This document shows positions 1 to 6,209 of a stretch of DNA of 7,260 nt, piece after piece. The notes below the pieces were generated by a model. It was given only the letters and a program-made list of their open reading frames with translations. It was not told the DNA's origin and searched no databases. Position numbers and translations under genes: made by a program. Positions within the stretch are counted from its first letter, which is position 1. Each line of letters opens with the position of its first letter. This DNA is from an uncultured Collinsella sp. GTDB lineage: Bacteria > Actinomycetota > Coriobacteriia > Coriobacteriales > Coriobacteriaceae. Where the stretch lies: positions 1-7,260 of the forward strand of contig UQKY01000066.1 in the NCBI GenBank assembly GCA_900541785.1, given 5' to 3'.

Positions 1-1160
1 TCGACGAGAACCTCGACGCTCCTAAGGAGAAGTTCGAGCTCAAGAACCTGCCCAACATCATCCTCGACTATCTGTCGGGCTCCATGACCCAGCTGATTCC
101 GCTGCTCATGGCCGGCGGTCTGTTCCGCACCATCGCTGCGATTCTTGGTCCCACGATGCTCGGCGTTATCTCCGACACCGATCCGACCTACACGTTCCTC
201 TATACCACCCTGTACGAGGCAACCTTCACCTTTATCCCCATCTACCTGGGATATGCCGCCGCTAAGAAGCTCGGCGCCAGCCCGGTGCTCGGCATGCTCC
301 TCGGCGGCGCCCTTATGGCCCCGTCTGTCGTGAGCGTCGCTACCCAGGAGGGTGGCGGAATCATCTCCGTCTATGGCATCCAGATCGCTGCCGCCAACTA
401 TCAGCAGTCCGTCCTGCCGATCATTCTTTCGGTGCCGGTCCTCTACTTTATCGAGAAGTTCTTTAAGAAGGTCATGCCCGATGTGCTGTCCACGGTCTTT
501 ACGCCGTTCTGCACCATGATCGTCACCATTCCTATCGCTTTCATCGTCCTCGCTCCCATCGGCAACGAGATCGGCAACGTCATCGCCAACGCCCTCTTTG
601 GTCTTGCTGACCTTGGCGGCATCGGTATCCTGATCGTCATGGCCATCCTCGGCGCCTTCTGGCAGCTTTTCGTGGTCTGCGGCATGCACATGCCCGTCAT
701 CCTGCTCGCCCAGGTTCAGATCATCGCCGCCGGCTACGATCCCTTCGTCTTCGTTTCCACCAACTGCGCTATGGCAGCTGTCTGGGGCTGCGCCTTCGGT
801 GCCTTCCTCAAGATGAAGAACCCTGACGAGAAGGGTCTTGCTCTGGGCTACGTCATCTCCGCCATCGCCGGCGGTGTTACCGAGCCCGCGCTCTTCGGTA
901 TCCTCATGCGCTTTCGTCGCACCATGCTCGGTATGTTTATCGGCGGTGCCATCGGCGCCGTGTTCTCCGGCCTCATGGGTGTTACCTACTACCTGGCCGG
1001 CGGCGCTGCTAACTTCCTGGTTTTCACCAACTACCTGCAGGGTGGCCAGATGAATACCGTCTGGGCCATCGTCGGTATGGCGATCTCCTTCGTCATCGCC
1101 GCTGCCGTCGTCTTTGCCACTGGCTTCTCCAAGGAGGAGCTCGCCGAGATGGAGGCCTAA
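1..1160 (+). CDS. PTS sugar permease, EIIC domain (beta-glucoside/glucose superfamily), 5' end outside window
   Basis: Membrane permease of the phosphoenolpyruvate:sugar phosphotransferase system, which imports a sugar while phosphorylating it. The frame is open from the window edge (first full codon at 3), so the start lies upstream; 385 codons are visible. The methionine at 84 is internal, because the residues before it (KNLPNIILDYLSGS) continue the domain. The visible part is almost wholly hydrophobic, with about eight to ten membrane segments. The motif GVTEPALFG (from 873) is the conserved GITEP loop of this superfamily that contacts the sugar; GMHMP (from 681) matches the loop where relatives have GLHW. 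The protein ends FSKEELAEMEA with no EIIA domain, so an EIIBC layout is likely, with EIIA supplied elsewhere. The expected EIIB domain would lie upstream and cannot be seen. Beta-glucoside-type specificity is inferred from family resemblance; the substrate is unknown. Confidence 0.9.
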   Translation, partial: DENLDAPKEKFELKNLPNIILDYLSGSMTQLIPLLMAGGLFRTIAAILGPTMLGVISDTDPTYTFLYTTLYEATFTFIPIYLGYAAAKKLGASPVLGMLLGGALMAPSVVSVATQEGGGIISVYGIQIAAANYQQSVLPIILSVPVLYFIEKFFKKVMPDVLSTVFTPFCTMIVTIPIAFIVLAPIGNEIGNVIANALFGLADLGGIGILIVMAILGAFWQLFVVCGMHMPVILLAQVQIIAAGYDPFVFVSTNCAMAAVWGCAFGAFLKMKNPDEKGLALGYVISAIAGGVTEPALFGILMRFRRTMLGMFIGGAIGAVFSGLMGVTYYLAGGAANFLVFTNYLQGGQMNTVWAIVGMAISFVIAAAVVFATGFSKEELAEMEA

Positions 1161-1200
1161 GGCCAAACCATTCGGTCGTCTATGACCTTACCTACACGAC

Positions 1201-1235
1201 AGGGCCCCGTCAGGCGCAAGCCCGGCGGGGCCTTT
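1201..1235 (+). terminator. Intrinsic terminator after the PTS permease
   Basis: A GC-rich stem pairs GGGCCCCG (1202-1209) with CGGGGCCT (1226-1233), including one G-T pair. Two further G-C pairs, 1213-1214 with 1221-1222, sit inside the loop. A short TTT follows at 1233-1235. The T tract is weak, so termination may be partial, but the position 41 bases after the permease stop fits. It suggests that the next gene is at least partly a separate transcription unit. Confidence 0.7.
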
Positions 1236-1357
1236 CCTGCAAGGTAGACTGATTGGGGGCGCGTGGCGCCTACTCGCCGGGGCTTGCTAAGCGCCAGGGG
1301 CTTTTGCGCGGGGTTACCGCGAAAGAATCTGCCGGTTCGCAACTCCTTTATCAAACG

Positions 1358-1363
1358 AAAGGA
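1358..1363 (+). promoter_or_regulatory. Ribosome binding site that decides the hydrolase start
   Basis: AAAGGA lies 7 bases before ATG 1371 but only 1 base before the in-frame ATG at 1365. The 1371 start is therefore chosen. The longer frame back to ATG 1263 lacks a good binding site, and its extra 36 residues do not look like protein sequence of this family. Confidence 0.65.
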
Positions 1364-1370
1364 CATGCAG

Positions 1371-2684
1371 ATGAGTTTGGGAAAGCTGACCGTCAACGGT
1401 CGTCAGGACGGCTTTTTGTGCGAGGGCAGGCCGTTCTTTTGGTTTGCCGATACGTGCTGGAGTGCGTTTACGAGCATTACCGAGGCCGATTGGGACTACT
1501 ATCTGACCCGTCGCGCCGAGCAGGGCATGAACGTGCTGCAGATCAATACGCTGCCGCAGTGGGATCGCTGCTGCCCCGATCTGGGCATTTGGCCCTACGC
1601 CAGCGAGGATGGCGTGCACTTTGATTGGTCCCGCCCCAACCAGGCGTACTGGGACCGCGCTGCTGCCATGTGCCGCGCTGCCGTCGAGCACGGCATTCGT
1701 CCGGCGCTCGTACTTATGTGGTGCAACTACGTGCCTGGTACCTGGGGTGCCAAGATTGCCGAGCATTGCGGTGCCGAGGTTATGCCGCGCGAGGAGGTCC
1801 GCGCCCACGTTGCCCGCGTCGTTGAGAACCTGGGCGAGTTCGACCCCGTCTACGTGGTGACGGGCGATACCGACTTTACCAGCGACGAGGCGATCGCCTA
1901 TTACGAGGATGCCCTCGACGAGGTCATCAAGCGCGCGCCCGAGGCGTTGCGCACCATGCATATCAACCGCGGCAACCGCACCATTCCGTCGCAGTACCTG
2001 GACCGTCTGGACTTCTACATGTTCCAGCCCGGTCACAACTACGAGGGCCAGCCCGAGGCCTGGCGCCTGCCGCAGGACTTTATCGCCAACTATCCCAAAA
2101 AGCCGATGGTCAACTCCGAGCCCTGTTACGAGCAGATGGGTGCGTCGCGCAACGTGTACTGGCGCTTCACCGCACAGGACTGCCGCGCGAGCGTGTGGTC
2201 GTCGATCCTTGCCGGTGCGAGTGCCGGCGTGACCTATGGTGCGCACGGTGTTTGGAACTGGCAGACCAGCAAGAGTCAGGGCTCAGTGCTGGGCGAGGGC
2301 TTCGACATGCCGTTCCGCTGGCAGGAGTGCCTGCAATTTGCGGGCGTTTGGGACTTTGGCGCAATCGAGCATGTGCTTGCCGGCCTGGGCGCTACGGCTG
2401 GCGACGACGCGCTTGCCGTGGTCCCCGCGCAGGAGCTTCTCAATGATGCGCGCGAGGCCATTCGTGTGGCGCGCGTTGGCGATCGTGTCGTCACGTACCT
2501 GCCGCGTACCACGGCGCTCAAGTTTAAGCTCGATGGCGCGCGCGGTTGGACGGCGACGGTCCTCGACATGGAGGACAAGCGCATCGCCAAGCTGCCCGTC
2601 CGCGACAACGGTGACGGCGCCGTGCGCGTGGCTCAGCATCCCTTTGAGCACGACGCCCTGGTGATCCTGACCCCCAGGCGCTAA
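1371..2684 (+). CDS. DUF4038 / apiosidase-like (GH140-type) glycoside hydrolase, cytoplasmic
   Basis: A 437-residue protein predicted to fold as a TIM-barrel glycoside hydrolase of the DUF4038 type, with a small C-terminal beta domain of the 'collagen-binding-like' type often fused to it. Family features seen: GRPFFWFADTCWSAFTSITE (residues 19-38), matching the family's N-terminal F-W-x-x-DT-x-W strand; GMNVLQIN (52-59); VTGDTDF (163-169); MVNSEPCYEQMG (246-257), matching the family's G/S-EPxYE strand; and AGVTYGAHGVWNWQ (285-298), a strong family signature. Asp166 and Glu250 are candidate acid residues by position only. Residues from about 345 onward form the C-terminal domain, ending VILTPRR. 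There is no signal peptide, so it should act in the cytoplasm on imported, possibly phosphorylated, glycosides, which suits the permease upstream. Characterised GH140 enzymes release apiose from pectin; applying that substrate here is speculative. Confidence 0.82.
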   Translation: MSLGKLTVNGRQDGFLCEGRPFFWFADTCWSAFTSITEADWDYYLTRRAEQGMNVLQINTLPQWDRCCPDLGIWPYASEDGVHFDWSRPNQAYWDRAAAMCRAAVEHGIRPALVLMWCNYVPGTWGAKIAEHCGAEVMPREEVRAHVARVVENLGEFDPVYVVTGDTDFTSDEAIAYYEDALDEVIKRAPEALRTMHINRGNRTIPSQYLDRLDFYMFQPGHNYEGQPEAWRLPQDFIANYPKKPMVNSEPCYEQMGASRNVYWRFTAQDCRASVWSSILAGASAGVTYGAHGVWNWQTSKSQGSVLGEGFDMPFRWQECLQFAGVWDFGAIEHVLAGLGATAGDDALAVVPAQELLNDAREAIRVARVGDRVVTYLPRTTALKFKLDGARGWTATVLDMEDKRIAKLPVRDNGDGAVRVAQHPFEHDALVILTPRR

Positions 2685-2711
2685 CGGCTCTACTCCAACA
2701 TTTACAACCCA

Positions 2712-2798
2712 GTCCCTTTCATGAGGTTGCGACGGAATGGTTCCTGCATGACGGCTTTAAGCTGCCAAGGGGGCCATTCCGTCGCACTCATTGGGGAC
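2712..2798. repeat. Long imperfect palindrome, hairpin element 1
   Basis: The core stem pairs TGCGACGGAATGG (2728-2740) with CCATTCCGTCGCA (2774-2786), 13 bp without mismatch. After a 2-base bulge (2726-2727), ATGAG (2721-2725) pairs with CTCAT (2787-2791), and further out GTCCC (2712-2716) pairs with GGGAC (2794-2798). The 33-base loop contains GCTTTAAGC (2754-2762). No T tract follows, so it is not an ordinary terminator. The arm sequence is related to that of the hairpin at 3010-3074, which suggests a dispersed palindromic (REP/MITE-like) family rather than a gene-specific structure. Confidence 0.7.
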
Positions 2799-2819
2799 GC
2801 ACTTAAATGAGTGGTCGTG

Positions 2820-2990
2820 ATGTGGGATGGACTGGCACTTGCTACCGACGATCTTGGTGGGGATTTTGCACCCGTATGTTCCGATTCCGCGCTCAACGCT
2901 CAACTGTCACATTTCCTCGATCAACAAAAAGACCGGTGCCGCCTCGCGTGTGTCCCTAATCAACTTCTTCTGGTCCTGGACACCAAATGA
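2820..2990 (+). pseudogene. Possible small ORF or gene remnant, 56 codons, unknown function
   Basis: ATG 2820 to TGA 2988-2990 reads as a plausible soluble protein: it begins MWDGLALATDDLGGDFAPVC and ends LACVPNQLLLVLDTK. The composition is balanced and leucine-rich, unlike the shadow frames in this window. There is no Shine-Dalgarno before the ATG. The same frame is open upstream from 2685 except for a single TGA at 2808-2810; that upstream part ends GGHSVALIGDALK. A decayed or fragmentary gene therefore fits better than an intact one. The upstream segment runs through hairpin element 1, so any coding resemblance there may be accidental. I do not recognise the family. Confidence 0.25.
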
Positions 2991-3009
2991 CTAGCTAATC
3001 CTCCAATAA

Positions 3010-3074
3010 GTTGCGGTGGAATAGTCCCTAAATTAAAGTCAGGGGGCTTTAAACGGGAACTATTTCACCGCAAC
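3010..3074. repeat. Long imperfect palindrome, hairpin element 2
   Basis: GTTGCGGTGGAATAGTCCC (3010-3028) pairs with GGGAACTATTTCACCGCAAC (3055-3074): 18 Watson-Crick pairs, one G-T pair (3019/3065) and one bulged base (3058). A nested 6-bp stem, TTAAAG (3033-3038) with CTTTAA (3047-3052), lies in the loop. It lies 102 bases beyond the ATPase stop codon in that gene's direction of transcription and could act as its 3' boundary, but no U tract follows directly. Compared with element 1 its arm agrees at 15 of 19 positions, with all four differences being transitions. Confidence 0.75.
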
Positions 3075-3091
3075 TGCTGAGGGGATAGACT

Positions 3092-3156
3092 GCGGCGGCG
3101 GCAGGGGCAACGGCAACGGCGTCGGCAGCTGCGGTAGCGGTAACGGCAGCTGGCGG
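3092..3156. repeat. Degenerate CGGYAR hexanucleotide repeat
   Basis: After a short CGG run (3093-3101), units such as CGGCAA, CGGCAG, CGGTAG and CGGTAA recur, with the longer block CGGCAGCTG appearing twice (3123-3131 and 3144-3152). It starts 20 bases downstream of the ATPase stop codon on that gene's strand. Read on the minus strand, in the frame that is not the ATPase frame, it gives an almost pure Leu-Pro dipeptide run. It may be a slippage-prone low-complexity tract. Confidence 0.6.
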
Positions 3157-3175
3157 GGTGTTTTCCGTCTGCTCG

Positions 3176-5944
3176 CTACAGTAGCTCGCCGTGGCGGGCG
3201 ATGTAGCGGCGCTTTGCTAGCTGGGTGAGCGCGATGTAGGCGGTGACTATGCCGACGAGCAGTGCGAAAAAGCTCGTGGGCAGCGTCGTAAGGCCGAGCG
3301 CATCGGCGATGGGGCTTGCCGGCAGCCAGGTGACGAGCGCCAGGCCTAGCACGGTGAGAGCGCACAGCGCGGACGCGGCGTGGTCGCGCAGGCTCGGCAG
3401 GCGCGGGGAGCGCAACATGTGGACCACGAGCGTCTGCGACCACATGGACTCGACAAACCAGCCGCTCTGGAAGATTGCGGCGAAGGTCGTCATACCCGCG
3501 GCGTTGCCCGCGGCGGCAAGCTCGGACCAGCTTGCGCCCACGGCGGCGGGGCACACCACAAAGAAGAGCGCGGCGAAGGTCACGATGTCAAACAGCGAGC
3601 TCACGGGGCCCAGCTCGAGCATAAAGCCCTTGATGGACGCGGCGTCCCAGGCGCGCGGGCGGGCAGTCCAGGCGTCGTCGACGGTATCCCACGGCAGCGC
3701 GATGCACACGATCTCGTAGACCAGCGACAGCAGTACCAGCTGCAGGGCGCTCATGGGCAAAAACGGCAAGAACAGGCTCGCGACGGTCACGGACAGCACG
3801 TTGCCAAAGTTGGAGCTCACTGTGGTCTTGAGGTACTTGAGCAGGTTGCCGTAGGTGCGGCGGCCTTCGATGATGCCGCGTTCGAGCACGCCCAGGTCCT
3901 TCTGAAGCAGGATGATATCGGCGGATTCCTTGGCAATGTCGACGGCCGAATCGACCGAGATGCCGCAATCGCTCGCACGCATGGCGGCGGCGTCGTTGAT
4001 GCCGTCGCCCATAAAGCCCACGGTGTGGCCGAGCAGCTCGCGCATGACGCGCACCAGGCGTGCCTTCTGCAGTGGCGAGAGCTTGGCGAAAAGGTGAGTT
4101 ATCTCGGCGCGCTCGGCAAGCTCGGCGTCATCGAGTGCATCGATCTCGGAGCCGAGCAAGACGTTGCTCGCGTCGATGCCGATCTGCTCGCAGACGGTGG
4201 CGGCGACGCGATCGTTGTCGCCGGTCAGGACCTTTACCGCCACGCCCTTGGCCTCAAGGGTGGCAACGGCGCCAGTGGCACTTGCTTTAGGTGGATCGAG
4301 GAAGGCCAAAAAGCCCATCAGCACCATGTCGCATTCGTCGGCGATGCCAAACTCGCCCACGCAGCGCGGATTGGTTTTCTGCGCCACGGCAATTACGCGT
4401 AGGCCCTCGGCGTTAAGCCCGGCGACCTGCTTGCGAATCTGGGCGAGCCTGTCTTTGGTGAGCGGCTGGGCGATGCCATCGACCTCGACAAAGGAGCAGA
4501 TCTCGAGCATTTCCTCGGCAGCTCCCTTGGTAACCATCTGGGTTTTGCCCTGGGCGTCGGCTACAACTACGCTCAGGCGACGGCGCGAGAAATCGAAGGG
4601 CACCTCGTCGACCTTGGTATAGCGGTCGCGCAGGCTCTGACCCAGCATGGAATCGGGTGCGACGGTCGAGGGCGTCACGTCGGCACGGTCGATTACGGCC
4701 AGGTCGATAAGGTTCTTGAGGCCGGTCTGGAAGAAGCTGTTCAAAAACGCATGACGCAGCACGCGTGCGTCCTCGTTGCCGTCGGTGTTGAGGTAGCGCT
4801 CGAGCACGATGCGGTCTTCGGTGAGGGTGCCGGTCTTGTCGCAGCACAGGACGTCCATCGCGCCGAGGTTTTGGATTGCCGGCAGCTCCTTGACGATAAC
4901 CTGGCGGCGGGCGAGGTCCTTGGCGCCCTGCGACAGGCTCGTGGTCACGATGACGGGAAGCATCTGCGGCGTGATGCCCACGGCCACGCTCGTGGCGAAC
5001 AGCAGCGCGTCGATGACGTTGCCCTTGGTGGCGGCGTTGATGGCAAAGACGGCCGGCGCCATAACGAGCATCAGGCGCACCAGCAGCATGGAGACGCTCG
5101 AGACGCCGCGGTCAAACGCGCTCTTTTCGCCGCGCCCGTTGAGCATCTTGGCGATGCCGCCCAGGTAGGTGTCCGAGCCGGTGGCAACGACAAGCGCCAT
5201 GGCGGCGCCGTTTTGCACGGAGGTGCCGGTAAAGACGATGTTCTTGCAGGCAGAGAGTGGCAGTGCGGAGCCGTCGGCGCCCTCGACGACGGTGACGGCG
5301 GTGGTCTTCTCGACGGCCTCGCTCTCGCCGGTGAGTGCGGACTCGATCACAAACAGGTCGCGCGCGGTGATGATGCGGGCATCTGCCGGCACCATATCGC
5401 CGGCAGAGAGACGGATTACATCGCCGGGGACGAGCTCGTCGAAGGGGATCTCGATGCGCTCGCCGTCGCGCAGGGCGGTGCAAGTGTTGGAGACCAGGTC
5501 CTTGAGGGCCTCGGCCGCATTGCCGCTGCGGGCTTCCTGGATAAACTTCATGCCGCCCGATACCAGCAGCATGGTGCCGATGACGATGACCGTGGAGGGG
5601 TCGCGCTGCGGTTCGGGCACGGCGAGCACGTCGATGTAGAGCGAGACCAGTGCGAGCGCGGCGAGGATGCCGGCGAAGGGATCGATGAACGCGTCGGCGA
5701 TGCGGCGGGCGAGCGTTTTGGTCGTTGCCTCGATGGTGTTGGGGCCGACGGTGTTCAGGCGCTCAGTTGCCTGCTCGACGGTGAGGCCGTTTGCCGTGGC
5801 GTCAAGCAGTACGAGGGCGTCCTCGGCACTATGGGTGGCGGCGAATATGGTGTTCTTGGACAGGCCGGTATGAGCGGCAGGGCGCGCCGTGCGGCGGCGC
5901 TTGGAGATGGCTTCGAGTACCGTGACGGTTTTGAGCATCAGCAT
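3176..5944 (-). CDS. mgtA: P-type ATPase, magnesium-translocating (MgtA/MgtB) family
   Basis: A 922-residue P-type (P3B-like) cation pump in the cytoplasmic membrane; relatives import Mg2+ using ATP. Motifs: actuator TGES (205-208); phosphorylation site DKTGT with Asp369; nucleotide-binding KGA (473-475); TGDND (574-578); hinge GDGINDA (646-652). Ten membrane segments are apparent: two before the actuator, two before Asp369, and six after about residue 700. Family-specific C-terminal strings FQSGWFVESMWSQTLVVHML (825-844) and AKRRYIARHG match MgtA/MgtB closely, and the length suits the family (about 900). The first ATG is preferred because AAGGAGG (5956-5950) lies 5 bases before it. Oddities: M4 reads TPQMLP (Gln327) where the family has TPEMLP, and M6 reads SLVYE (740-744) where the family has NLxYD. 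Mg2+ specificity is thus family-based and not certain. It is transcribed away from pyrE with a long leader. Confidence 0.93.
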   Translation of the reverse strand: MLMLKTVTVLEAISKRRRTARPAAHTGLSKNTIFAATHSAEDALVLLDATANGLTVEQATERLNTVGPNTIEATTKTLARRIADAFIDPFAGILAALALVSLYIDVLAVPEPQRDPSTVIVIGTMLLVSGGMKFIQEARSGNAAEALKDLVSNTCTALRDGERIEIPFDELVPGDVIRLSAGDMVPADARIITARDLFVIESALTGESEAVEKTTAVTVVEGADGSALPLSACKNIVFTGTSVQNGAAMALVVATGSDTYLGGIAKMLNGRGEKSAFDRGVSSVSMLLVRLMLVMAPAVFAINAATKGNVIDALLFATSVAVGITPQMLPVIVTTSLSQGAKDLARRQVIVKELPAIQNLGAMDVLCCDKTGTLTEDRIVLERYLNTDGNEDARVLRHAFLNSFFQTGLKNLIDLAVIDRADVTPSTVAPDSMLGQSLRDRYTKVDEVPFDFSRRRLSVVVADAQGKTQMVTKGAAEEMLEICSFVEVDGIAQPLTKDRLAQIRKQVAGLNAEGLRVIAVAQKTNPRCVGEFGIADECDMVLMGFLAFLDPPKASATGAVATLEAKGVAVKVLTGDNDRVAATVCEQIGIDASNVLLGSEIDALDDAELAERAEITHLFAKLSPLQKARLVRVMRELLGHTVGFMGDGINDAAAMRASDCGISVDSAVDIAKESADIILLQKDLGVLERGIIEGRRTYGNLLKYLKTTVSSNFGNVLSVTVASLFLPFLPMSALQLVLLSLVYEIVCIALPWDTVDDAWTARPRAWDAASIKGFMLELGPVSSLFDIVTFAALFFVVCPAAVGASWSELAAAGNAAGMTTFAAIFQSGWFVESMWSQTLVVHMLRSPRLPSLRDHAASALCALTVLGLALVTWLPASPIADALGLTTLPTSFFALLVGIVTAYIALTQLAKRRYIARHGELL

Positions 5945-5949
5945 AGGGT

Positions 5950-5956
5950 CCTCCTT
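5950..5956 (-). promoter_or_regulatory. Ribosome binding site of the P-type ATPase
   Basis: AAGGAGG on the minus strand, 5 bases before ATG 5944, decides the first of two nearby ATGs (5944 and 5938). The upstream CCUC (minus strand, 5963-5960) could pair with GAGG inside the site, a weak hairpin that might modulate translation. Confidence 0.8.
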
Positions 5957-5992
5957 GTTGAGGGGAGTTAGCGTACGTGTCGTATTTGCTTC

Positions 5993-6135
5993 AAAAAACC
6001 TAGATGTCGCTCACGTCAAGCTCTTGAGCCCACAAAGGGTGCAGCGCGCCTTTGCGGTGGTTTTGGCGATCTGCCGGTGGCGTTTATGCGTGTGCGGAGT
6101 CCTCGCGGCGTGCCGAGGGCGACATGCAGGTTTTT
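5993..6135 (-). terminator. Candidate long-range attenuator/terminator in the ATPase leader
   Basis: On the minus strand AAAAACCTGCATGTCGC (6135-6119) can pair with GCGACATCTAGGTTTTT (6010-5994). Fifteen of 17 positions pair, with a 2x2 internal mismatch, and the 3' arm runs on to make six consecutive U residues (5998-5993). The 5' arm lies in codons 7-13 of the leader ORF, so a ribosome there would block pairing. The 108-base loop contains a 5-bp hairpin, CCTCG/CGAGG (6101-6105/6114-6118). No other strong local stem abuts the U tract. The U tract ends 48 bases before the ATPase start. The alternative reading is terminal inverted repeats of a roughly 142-bp MITE, although I see no target duplication. 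The function is inferred. Confidence 0.45.
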
Positions 6136-6155
6136 CGACTAGGACTGCCTTCCAT
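6084..6155 (-). CDS. Putative 23-residue leader peptide upstream of the P-type ATPase
   Basis: ATG 6155 to TAA 6086-6084 on the minus strand encodes 23 residues, beginning MEGSPSRKTCM and ending SPSARREDSAHA. The start has a near-perfect Shine-Dalgarno, AGGAGGT (6167-6161), 5 bases upstream, as good as that of the ATPase. The ORF lies within the leader expected from the promoter at 6251-6223, 139 bases before the ATPase start. Codons 7-13 (R-K-T-C-M-S-P) form the 5' arm of the candidate terminator, and a small hairpin spans codons 13-19. There is no signal peptide or recognisable domain, so a regulatory role through its translation is more likely than a product role. Enteric mgtA also has a short leader ORF (mgtL), but I see no convincing sequence similarity. 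Confidence 0.5.
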   Translation of the reverse strand: MEGSPSRKTCMSPSARREDSAHA

Positions 6156-6160
6156 GGCAC

Positions 6161-6167
6161 ACCTCCT
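6161..6167 (-). promoter_or_regulatory. Ribosome binding site of the putative leader peptide
   Basis: AGGAGGT on the minus strand, with 5 bases (GTGCC) to the ATG at 6155. Such a strong site before a 23-codon ORF in a leader is the main evidence that the ORF is translated. Confidence 0.65.
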
Positions 6168-6209
6168 AAAGGCTGAGCGCAGCGCGCTTTGGGTATCTCG
6201 TACCCCTTT
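6168..6209 (-). promoter_or_regulatory. Compact foldable 5' UTR segment, possible three-way junction
   Basis: On the minus-strand transcript AAAGG (6209-6205) can pair with CCUUU (6172-6168), enclosing two hairpins: GGUA/UACC (6204-6201 with 6195-6192, loop CGAGA) and AGCGC/GCGCU (6188-6184 with 6180-6176, loop GCU). The closing stem abuts the leader ORF's Shine-Dalgarno. Read on the plus strand, the first hairpin followed by CTTTTT (6206-6211) resembles a short terminator. It matches no riboswitch class that I recognise. Confidence 0.35.

Larger units (their letters stand above)
2685..3175. other. 491-base convergent intergenic region with hairpin elements and no secure gene
   Basis: The hydrolase (+) and the P-type ATPase (-) converge on this gap. 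It is less GC-biased than its neighbours and contains two long imperfect palindromes, a possible small ORF, and a short CGG-rich repeat, each listed separately. No conventional stem followed by a T tract is visible for either flanking gene, so the palindromes may serve as 3' boundaries. A short inverted pair GTGTCC (2950-2955) / GGACAC (2978-2983) is also present and is probably chance. Confidence 0.75.

Noticed and set aside
1263..1370. N-terminal extension of the hydrolase from ATG 1263
   Set aside because: The 36 extra residues are Arg-rich and unlike the family, and the only fitting ribosome binding site serves ATG 1371.
1314..2246. 310-codon minus-strand ORF opposite the hydrolase gene
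   Set aside because: It is the antisense shadow of a GC-rich gene whose plus-strand product has clear family motifs; the reading is rich in Val, Arg and His with no recognisable domain.
2712..2798. Element 1 as the intrinsic terminator of the hydrolase gene
   Set aside because: The stem is long but no T tract follows on either strand.
2702..2896. 64-codon minus-strand ORF in the convergent gap
   Set aside because: It runs through hairpin element 1 and has no ribosome binding site; the plus-strand reading of the same stretch looks more protein-like.
3060..3554. Separate 164-residue minus-strand gene overlapping the ATPase end
   Set aside because: It has Arg/His/Pro-rich shadow composition over most of its length; only the Leu-Pro tail is curious, and that is reported as a finding rather than a gene.
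4751..5971. 406-codon plus-strand ORF opposite the P-type ATPase (also 3380-4402)
   Set aside because: Gly/Ala/Asp/His-rich low-complexity readings typical of antisense frames in high-GC DNA; the minus strand encodes an intact ATPase throughout.
5889..6176. 95-codon plus-strand ORF across the ATPase leader
   Set aside because: It overlaps the start of the ATPase gene in antisense and has no ribosome binding site or recognisable domain.
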